DNA from: Ilyonectria destructans
Taxonomy: Eukaryota > Ascomycota > Sordariomycetes > Hypocreales > Nectriaceae
Reading direction: 5' to 3'
DNA length: 64,000 bases
Assembly (NCBI GenBank): GCA_020740775.1
Contig: JAHEWK010000013.1
Span: 248,001 to 312,000 of the forward strand
The notes below the pieces were generated by a model. It was not told the DNA's origin and searched no databases. It saw nothing but the letters and a program-made list of their open reading frames with translations. This document shows, one piece after another, positions 56,548-64,000 of this stretch; the first letter of the stretch is position 1, and each line of letters begins with the position of its first letter. The position numbers and the translations under genes were made by a program.

Positions 56548-57864
56548 ATGAAGACTTCGATCGACGAGCCATGTGTCTCTCCGGAGGATACGAGCACGAT
56601 TACCTCAAGCCTGCTCACGCCGGTCATGACACCTAGCGAGCGAAGCTATACCGACGGCCCTGGGTCGGATGGTTCTGATATCTCGGCCACGGAATCCCCA
56701 ACTCCTGGAAATTCGGAACCTCAGACTTCGGCATCAGGTCGGGTAAGTTCCCGGTTGTATCGGGCATGCATCAACCCCCGTAATCGGCGACAACCTCCTG
56801 TTTCACACCATAAACTCTGTTTCTTGATCTTTCTGCCCATGATCGTATTCCTCGCTGTCGCAACAATTGGCTGGCGGATGGGATGCTGGGAGAACCCACC
56901 TACATCGCCCGGACCCAACCCGATGGACGATTTTGTAGCATCCCAAGAAGACTGGGTCGCCGTCAATGAAATATTCACGGAGTATGACTATCTCCCGCAG
57001 CAGATTAAAAGTGGCGAGACAGCGATGACGGATTTGATGATCGCTATCAAGTACTCGGACCTCCGTGGACGCCACCGTCTAACCAGGGAAATGCAAGAGT
57101 TTTCGGCCACTGCGGAGAAGGTTGCTGACAATTTAATGGACTGGAATAGTCTGGCTGGAGCTACAGTGGACAGAATCCAGAATATGAACTACCATGCTCT
57201 ACTGGGATATCAGAGTTTGCAGAGGATGGCTTCATGGACCGTCATTTCGGCTCCTGCTGCTGGAGATGTTGGATTATTTCCCACGCTACAGCACTTCGGT
57301 CGCCTTATTTCAGTTGCCATGGTTGGAGACAAGGAACAGAGGGCGATACAATTGCACCAGCTGTTCATTCAAGAAGCCGCCAAGGCTGGCAGCCAGCTGA
57401 ATCACCTCAAGATCCAGGGAACTGCTCTGGCCAGCGACTTCCGCAAAATTGCCTACCACCTACAGAATATTGCAGAGATTTCGCGGTCTGAGGAGGCCCA
57501 ACTAAAGGCCGAAGTGAGAGAGCTACTGTCTGGCATTTGGGGCTGGCTCGGGTTCAACGACTACGCAGCCAAAGATTTGAGTACCCAGGCACTAGTGCTC
57601 CATATTATGGCTGATGGAATGATGGAGGGCCACAAGATGATCAACAACGCTATGATAAAAATAAGAAAGTTGGACAAGGATTTTGGGAGGTTATACACGG
57701 CACTCGCGGAAAGTAAATGGGAGGAGGCTGGTGCGATGCCAATGCGCTTAGACACGATCCAAGCTGCGGTGAACAGGTTGGATAGTGTGAGGAAGTCTTC
57801 TAGAGCCAGGCTTCAGTCGCAAAATTATGACAACGAACGACATATAATAGGAGGTACAAAGTAG
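56548..57864 (+). CDS. Single-pass membrane protein with long helical C-terminus, unknown function
   Basis: Intronless, 438 aa from ATG 56548. The open frame extends seven codons upstream only to a GTG. Residues 1-87 are polar, Ser/Thr/Pro-rich and likely cytosolic. One hydrophobic helix (KLCFLIFLPMIVFLAVATIG, about 89-108) anchors the protein. The remaining 330 residues are almost entirely amphipathic helix (MTDLMIAIKYSDLRGRHRL, AALAESKWEEAG-like), suggesting coiled-coil bundles. No signal peptide, so a type II-like anchor is likely. This architecture recurs as hypothetical proteins in filamentous fungi. No enzymatic motif seen. Confidence 0.75.
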   Translation: MKTSIDEPCVSPEDTSTITSSLLTPVMTPSERSYTDGPGSDGSDISATESPTPGNSEPQTSASGRVSSRLYRACINPRNRRQPPVSHHKLCFLIFLPMIVFLAVATIGWRMGCWENPPTSPGPNPMDDFVASQEDWVAVNEIFTEYDYLPQQIKSGETAMTDLMIAIKYSDLRGRHRLTREMQEFSATAEKVADNLMDWNSLAGATVDRIQNMNYHALLGYQSLQRMASWTVISAPAAGDVGLFPTLQHFGRLISVAMVGDKEQRAIQLHQLFIQEAAKAGSQLNHLKIQGTALASDFRKIAYHLQNIAEISRSEEAQLKAEVRELLSGIWGWLGFNDYAAKDLSTQALVLHIMADGMMEGHKMINNAMIKIRKLDKDFGRLYTALAESKWEEAGAMPMRLDTIQAAVNRLDSVRKSSRARLQSQNYDNERHIIGGTK

Positions 57865-58007
57865 CCTATCAAAGTAGTCTTAATTCAAAGGCAGATTGAC
57901 AGAGCGGCGCCCAAGCTATGGCTAGACTTGTGACTCCTCTATCTCGTCAGACCCAGAGCGTCACTCCTACTACATCCCCAGCCCTAATGCCTGATACTGC
58001 TGTACTG

Positions 58008-58408
58008 CTAAGACGACCGTGTTAAGACCAGGCTTCCACCGGCACCGAAGGTGGCAAGGGCGGAATAGTTCAGCGATGCGCCCGCGGCGATGGAGAACAG
58101 GGCGCCGCCGGGGCACGGCGGTTTCATCTTCTTGACGACCTGGCTGTTGATAACGCCGATGAGGAAGGTGGGTAGCGAGTCGGTGACGAATCTGTGGGAG
58201 GCGTCAGCACCACCGGGATAAGTTGGGAGCGAGAGGTCACTCAACCGAAGCAATTGAGCGAGAAGCGCTCGAGGTGGTATATATTCCATCCAATCTCGTT
58301 GATGGCATTGTGGCATATGTCAGCCATGTCTTGGTTCTGTTGTTTAGGAAGAGGAGGGGGAAGAAGAAGAAGAAGAAGACAGTGTAATACTTGATTCAGG
58401 AGGCGCAT
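58008..58408 (-). CDS. Possible small hypothetical gene
   Basis: Short exons can be chained. MRLLNQ (58408-58391) joins by a GT-AG intron of 54 bp to NQDMADICHNAINEIGWN... (58336 on). A later frame, FVTDSLPTFLIGVINSQVV... to 58008, has gene-like codon use. Joining the last two needs a donor reading TTGAGT instead of GTGAGT near 58,242. The alternative GT donor one base upstream leads to a stop. No family recognised. The gene model is uncertain, and the locus may be dead. Confidence 0.25.
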
Positions 58409-59063
58409 CTTAGCCGTGAGGGCAGAATTGGCATTGCTATACTCTATGAGGTTGCTGCGCGCAATATGTTCAAGGCCGGGTTTCTCAGATTTCTTTTTGT
58501 GCTCAATCCCCCTGGGGGCTCTTAGGTGCCGTTGTTGATGCGGTCTATGGTTACCAGTAGTTCAGGGGAAGGGGGATGCAGTGCAAGACTTCGGTGTGTC
58601 GGGCCACTGGGAACCAGTGGTGGGAGTTTGTGTGCGTAAGAGTGCGTCAAGAGCTCCTCCAAAAGAGGATACTTCAAGCTGTTTAAATGCTGTCGTCAAG
58701 GTCACAAACTCTCATGATCTGGTGTTCGGGCTTATCCGCGACCTTGGCTAAGTATAGAACAGTCTAAGTACCTGGGGTTAGTGAATCTGAAGTTCATCAC
58801 CCGCATCCAAGATCCAAGTAGTCGAGAGACACACTCTCCGTCCTACGCACACCGATGATGGACTCTCCACGATATAGAGCCAAAACGAGTAACGCGCGCA
58901 CCGTGACCATGGACTGGGCCAGTCGGCGGGTCATCCGTGTCCACGGATAAGGAGAGACATTCGGAGAAGCGCATCCAAGGGTTAGATGCTTCTTACGGGC
59001 CTGCCGCATGAGGCGTGTTGGTGGCGCATTAATTGGTTCGCTGTGGAATGACGGCAACCTATA
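58409..59063. other. Intergenic
   Basis: No supported gene. A GAAGAAGAA microsatellite lies just left of it at about 58,360-58,380, inside the possible intron of the small hypothetical gene. Confidence 0.5.
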
Positions 59064-59918
59064 TCAATACAGCCACTTAATGCCATCACTCTGCTCTCTA
59101 ACCAAATTAGACCGGCCGTTCACCCCCAGCACTTTTCCCGTTACATAAGATGAGGAATCGGAAAGAAAAAATGCGACGACCTGCGCGGCCTCATCTGGTT
59201 GGCCCATCCGCCCAAGTGGGAGCCTCACCAGCGCCTCCTGAACCGCAGGTTCCTTAGCCGCCTCCAACATCGGAGGCGTTGCAATAGGACCAAAGGCAAC
59301 AGCATTGACGCGGATATTATCAGGAGCCCGGACTACGGCAGTATGACGAGTCAAGGATTCGACACCAGCTTTGGAGGCGGCGTAGGCGGGACGGGTGAGC
59401 TGCGAACCATACGCAGCCGTAGAGGAGATGTTCACGATTCTCCCCTTGCCCTGCTTAAGGGAATGGGGAAGACTATGCTTCGTTGACAAGGCATAGCCAG
59501 TAAGATTGACTTGAAGGGTACGATGCCAAACATCGGTGTCCATATCGTCAATACGGACATCTCGTCCCATAGTCTCGGGTCGGAGGTCGGCGCCCATATT
59601 CACAAGTCCGTCGAGACCGCCAAGCTTCTTAGCACCGGCGTCCATGAGGTTCTTCATCGTGTCCTCTTTAGACAAGTCGAAATAGAAGGCCTCGGCAAAG
59701 TCTCCCTGAGCCACGATGTCGTCGGCAACAGCTTGAGCTCTTTTGATGTTAACATCACCAATCACCAACTTAGGGCCTTGCTTTGCGAGGAGTTGCGAAA
59801 GCGCTTTCCCTACTCCTGACGCGCCGCCGGCAACAATGATACAGAGACCAGACACTCCAGACATAGTCGGGGACAGTGGTGTGGTTTGTAGTTGATAGGT
59901 TGTGGTTATAGAAGACAT
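59064..59918 (-). CDS. Classical short-chain dehydrogenase/reductase
   Basis: Intronless, 284 aa (266 aa if the ATG at 59864 is used, directly before the Rossmann fold). Cofactor motif GGASGVGKAL, LVNMGAD at the NNAG position, RIVNISSTAAYG with the catalytic Ser, and YAASK with the Tyr and Lys. The C-terminus carries SSYVTGKVLGVNG, as in classical SDRs of the FabG type. NAD(P)-dependent oxidoreductase, cytosolic, substrate unknown. It is the last gene before the AT-rich block. Confidence 0.88.
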   Translation of the reverse strand: MSSITTTYQLQTTPLSPTMSGVSGLCIIVAGGASGVGKALSQLLAKQGPKLVIGDVNIKRAQAVADDIVAQGDFAEAFYFDLSKEDTMKNLMDAGAKKLGGLDGLVNMGADLRPETMGRDVRIDDMDTDVWHRTLQVNLTGYALSTKHSLPHSLKQGKGRIVNISSTAAYGSQLTRPAYAASKAGVESLTRHTAVVRAPDNIRVNAVAFGPIATPPMLEAAKEPAVQEALVRLPLGRMGQPDEAAQVVAFFLSDSSSYVTGKVLGVNGRSNLVREQSDGIKWLY

Positions 59919-60079
59919 AAAGGGGATGGAATGTCTATTCGATAGAACAAAAAGAAGGAGAACTGTATTTATAAACTCCTGCCGTCGCCCGACCGCACGT
60001 CGCGTCCATACTAACTTCCCTTTATCTAGTTACGACTACCTAGAGGCATAGTTTCCGCGTATAGGAGACTCGGGTTCGG

Positions 60080-63000
60080 GGTTTCGGGATAAAACTAGAT
60101 CCCGTATCCCCGTTGTATTGCGAGATATTGATACGGAGTTTAATGCGGAGTTTAATGTAGGGTTTAATGTTAAATTTGATGCTCTGGGTTTATATAGTAA
60201 TATAGTATAGATTTATTAAGAGATAATAAACTTATTTATAAAATAAAAGATATATATTATTGGGTCTCTTAGTTCGGATTTATATGATATTTTTCAGTTT
60301 AGATTTTTAAGTGTAACTTATAGCTTTATAATAAGAGCTAAGTTAATCTCTATTAACTTTTTTAAATTAAATTAAAAGCTATAGATATAGTAATAATTAG
60401 AATAGGCTTTATTAATTTATACTATAAGATAGAAAGAGAGAGATATCTTATTTTATTTAAATAGCAGTTAGTAAAGATATATAAGAATATAAGAATAGTT
60501 AGAATATAAAAGGTAAGACTTATAGAGCTTTTATATCTATTAGAATTTTAGTTTTTTTAAGATTTAGCTTTTTTTAGTAAATTTAGTTTTTTTAAGATTT
60601 TACTTTTTAATAAATTTAGCTTTTTTAAGATATAGCTATTTTTATAGCTTATTAAGGTATTTAAAAAGATAATTAATTAAATTAAAAACTTGAATTTATT
60701 TAAGTAACTATTAATCTTTAAATAAACTGAGTATATAATTTATATTATTAATTTTATTATTAGTATTTTTCTTTTATTATTAAGCTTTTAATTTCTCTTT
60801 TAAATATATTTAGCTTTTTTTAACTTTACTTAATATTATTAAATAAATTAAAATTATATAGTGTTATTAAATAGTATAAATAAATAGTAAATACTATATT
60901 TAGTATTAGAAGAAATAATAGCTAAAGAATAAGGTTATTATATATTAATTTCTATTTAAAATTTTAATATAATTCTTCTAATTTTAACTTTACTATTTAT
61001 AGATAATAAAATTAGTTAATAACTTTATTATCTATAGTTAATAATCTTACTATTTATATTTAATAATTATACTATTTATAGTTAATAATCTTAAGATAGA
61101 AATCTTATTTTAAGTAATAAAATATAAAAGAAATTAATATTTTTTATATTATAGCTTAAGTTATAATCTGTATTTAATTAAGCAGTTAGAAATAGAAAAA
61201 TTAAAAGTATAGACTAATTATATATAGATTACTTAAAATTACTATAGAGTATAAATAAGCTATTAGTAAGCTAGCTTTAAATTAATTAAAATTATAATAT
61301 ATCTATTATAAGCCTTAATAATTCACTTAATATATAGTAATTTAAAAAGTATATATTTAGTAATAAGCAGCTTTTTAGCTATTAATATAACTTAATTATA
61401 TTAAGAACTATTTACTTTACTATTATTAGATATAATTAATTTATTTATTTTTAATATATTTAATTTTCTATTATATAGATTAATTAAAATTAGCTTATTT
61501 TAAACTTATAAGTATAGTATAATATACTAATTATTATATTTTATTATTAAAAAATTATTCTTTCTTTTAATAATTATTTTATTTTAATAACTTTTATTAT
61601 ATTAATTATTATTTATAAAGCTCTTATTAAAAAAAACTTTATATATTAAAAATATAGATTTAAATTTTAATATTATATTAAATTTCTTTAGAATTTATAA
61701 GATAAAATAAAAAGAAATAAATTAAATACCTATTAAAAGTCCCTTTAGAAAGATATTCTATTTAGCCTTTTATTATTTTATTTAAAATATCTATATATAA
61801 GCTAATAAATTATATTAGCTCTTTTTAAATAAAGCTTATTTTTTAATAATAGAAATAAGATTAATTTATAAAATAATTTAGTTATTAATATTAATATTAA
61901 CTATATTTAAAAAGAGAAAGCTATATTATATAATTTAGCTAAAGATATTAAAAATAGTAATAATAAAAAAGGCTAAAACTTTATTAAGGAAATTAGCAGT
62001 AAGATATATATATTTTAATTTTAAAAGCTATTAGATTATATAAAGTTAGTATAAATACTAACTATTTAAAATATTAATTAAAAAGTGAATTTAAATAGCT
62101 TAAATAGATTATTATATATATTAGGAATTTTAAGGTATTTTAAAAGTTAAGTTATAAAATTTATAAATTTATTAAAATTAAATTAAATTAAGAGAATTAA
62201 AAGAATTCTAATAGAAAAAAGAAATAGCTTAAAATTTAAATTTAAGTTTTAATAACTATAATATATATATTAAAAATACAGTAAATTAATATATTAAATT
62301 TCCTTATTAATTCTATAGTATTAAAAGGTTAAAATACTGTAATATATATATATTTAAAAAGGGAATTAAAGGCTTAATAGTAAAAGAAAATACTAATAAT
62401 AGTATTAATAATATAAATTATCCCTTAATAAGGAAATCTAATATTTAAATTTACTGTATTTTTATTATATATATTATAGTTACTAAAGTTTAAATTTAAG
62501 TTTTAAGCTGCTTTTTTTCTTTTTCTACTGAAATTCTATTTAACTTTTTTAACCTATTTTAACCTTAATATCTAAAGTAACTAATAAATTTTATAACTTA
62601 ACCTTTAGAATACCTTAAGATTTTTAATATCTATAATAACTTAAGTTATTTAAATTTACTTTCTTACTTTAAATAGTTAGTATTTATACCAGCTTAATAT
62701 AACCTAATAGCTTTTAAAATTAGAGCTTATATATCTTACTATTAATTTTCTTAATAAACTTTTAGCCTTTTTTATTATTACTATTTTTAATATCTTTAGC
62801 TAAATTATATAATATAGCCTTCTCTCTTTAAATATAGATAATATTAATTCTAATAATTAAATTTCTTTATAAATTAATTCTATTTCTATTATTAAGAAAT
62901 AAGCTATATTTAAAAATAGCTAATATAATTAATTAGCTTATATTTAGGTATTTTAAATAGTATAGTAAGAGGCTAAATAAGCTATTTTTCTAGAGGAATT

Positions 63001-64000
63001 TTCAGTAGGTATTTAATTTATCTCTTTTTATTTTATCTTATAGATTCTAAAGGAATTTAATATTATATTAAAATCCAGTTTTATATTTTTAATATATAGA
63101 GTTATTATTAATAAAAGCTTTATAAATAATAGTAGTTAATATAATAAAAGTTATTAAGATAGAATAATTATTAAAAGGGAAGTTAATTTCTTAATAATAA
63201 AAGATATTAGTTTTTTTTATATTTTATTATTTAAAATAAGATTTCTATTTTAAGATTATTAACTATAGATAGTAAGATTATTAATTATAGATAATAAAGT
63301 TATTAACTAACTTTATTATTTATAAATAGTAAAGTTAAAGTTAGAAGAGTTAAATTAAAGCTTAAGATAAAAACTAATATATAATAATCTTATTATTTAG
63401 CTACTATATCTACTAGTATTAGGTATAATACTTACTATTTATTTTTACTATTTAAGAATATTATATAGCTTTAATTTATTTAATAATATTAAGTAAAGCT
63501 AAAAAAAAAACTAAATAATATAAATTATATATTTAATTTATTAAAAGGTTAATAGTTACTTAAATAAATTAAGATTCTTAATTTAATTAATTATTCTTTT
63601 TAATATTTTAATAAGCTATAAAAATAGTTATATTTTAAAAAAGTTAAATTTTAAAAAGAGTAAAATTCTAATAGATATAAAAGCTTTATAAACTCTTTTA
63701 TATTCTAATTACTTTTATATTCTTATATATCTTAACTAATTAATATTTTAATAAAATAAAATACCTTTTTATTTTATTTTATAATATAAATTAATAAAAA
63801 CTTTATATATAAGATTAAGATTATTAAGATCTCTACAGTCTCTTAACTAAATTTCAATTTAATATCAGAATTAAAATCAGCATAAAAATTCACTCAGGCA
63901 ATAATACTATAGTAGCAGCTATAGAATACTGCTAAGATAGTAGAGCTAATAGCAGTAAATTTAGATTAGGCTAGCCTTAAAAGTAGTAGCTTCCACCCTA
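60080..64000. repeat. AT-rich RIP block with multi-kilobase inverted repeat
   Basis: From about 60,080 the sequence is almost pure A/T with no coding capacity. A left arm from about 60,390 to 62,312 is mirrored by a right arm from about 62,427 to 63,810. The inner ends read TTAAATTTCCTTATTAA against TTAATAAGGAAATCTAAT. The blocks at 60,900-61,120 and 63,200-63,420 are clear complements. The left arm is longer by several hundred bases near 61,150-61,550. Pieces of the 330-bp transposon unit occur at 60,540-60,800 and, inverted, at 62,320-62,410 and 63,540-63,660. Interpreted as head-to-head repeat copies destroyed by RIP. The block runs off the right edge. Confidence 0.7.

Noticed and set aside
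648..59918. A secondary-metabolite gene cluster, suggested by SDRs, P450 fragment, MFS, bZIPs and epoxide hydrolase
   Set aside because: No polyketide synthase, NRPS, terpene cyclase or DMATS backbone gene was found, and the genes are separated by relics and repeats.
60080..64000. Centromere or subtelomere
   Set aside because: AT-rich RIP blocks are common within chromosome arms; no telomere repeats or other specific signal is visible.

Overview
The window reads as nuclear DNA of a filamentous ascomycete (Pezizomycotina). Most genes are cut by short GT-AG introns of about 44-80 bp with CTAAC/CTGAC-type branch points. The protein families are typical of these fungi, and gene-rich DNA alternates with AT-rich blocks whose repeat copies differ by C-to-T and G-to-A changes, as left by RIP (repeat-induced point mutation). 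No rRNA, tRNA or CRISPR was seen. Exon models were built by hand from frame, splice sites and conserved motifs. For the multi-exon models marked 'sum divisible by three', the spliced length was checked.

648-12,582: a probable aromatic-acid catabolic cluster. It holds a FAD monooxygenase (with a frameshift), a dienelactone hydrolase, a hydroxyquinol/catechol-type intradiol dioxygenase, a C2H2 plus fungal-TF-domain regulator, a TAXI-type periplasmic-binding-fold protein without a signal peptide, and a 4,5-dihydroxyphthalate decarboxylase homologue. A consistent reading is dihydroxyphthalate to protocatechuate (decarboxylase), to hydroxyquinol (FAD monooxygenase), to maleylacetate (dioxygenase). 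GTGGGGTA/TACCCCAC-like sites, some as inverted pairs, lie in front of these genes.

13,449-30,378: an F-box protein, a very large (1,423 aa) bZIP plus C2H2-like chimeric protein, an NmrA-like reductase, a class II aldolase-family protein, and an AAA ATPase gene carrying in-frame stops.

30,950-37,700: a RIP-degraded island containing a transposon-like element with long terminal inverted repeats, then a broken flavin monooxygenase, an AT-hook/bZIP regulator, another AT-rich block and a broken amidase.

38,007-48,000: a Nor-1-like SDR, a second NmrA-like protein, unrecognised decayed ORFs, an extended SDR, a P450 fragment and a secreted epoxide-hydrolase-type enzyme.

48,000-59,918: a repeat-rich stretch with an 81-bp direct repeat pair, an MFS transporter with a mutated splice donor, an aldo-keto reductase, a second bZIP/AT-hook protein, a single-pass membrane coiled-coil-like protein and a classical SDR. 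From about 60,080 to the end lies an AT-rich, gene-free, RIP-degraded block built around a multi-kilobase inverted repeat.
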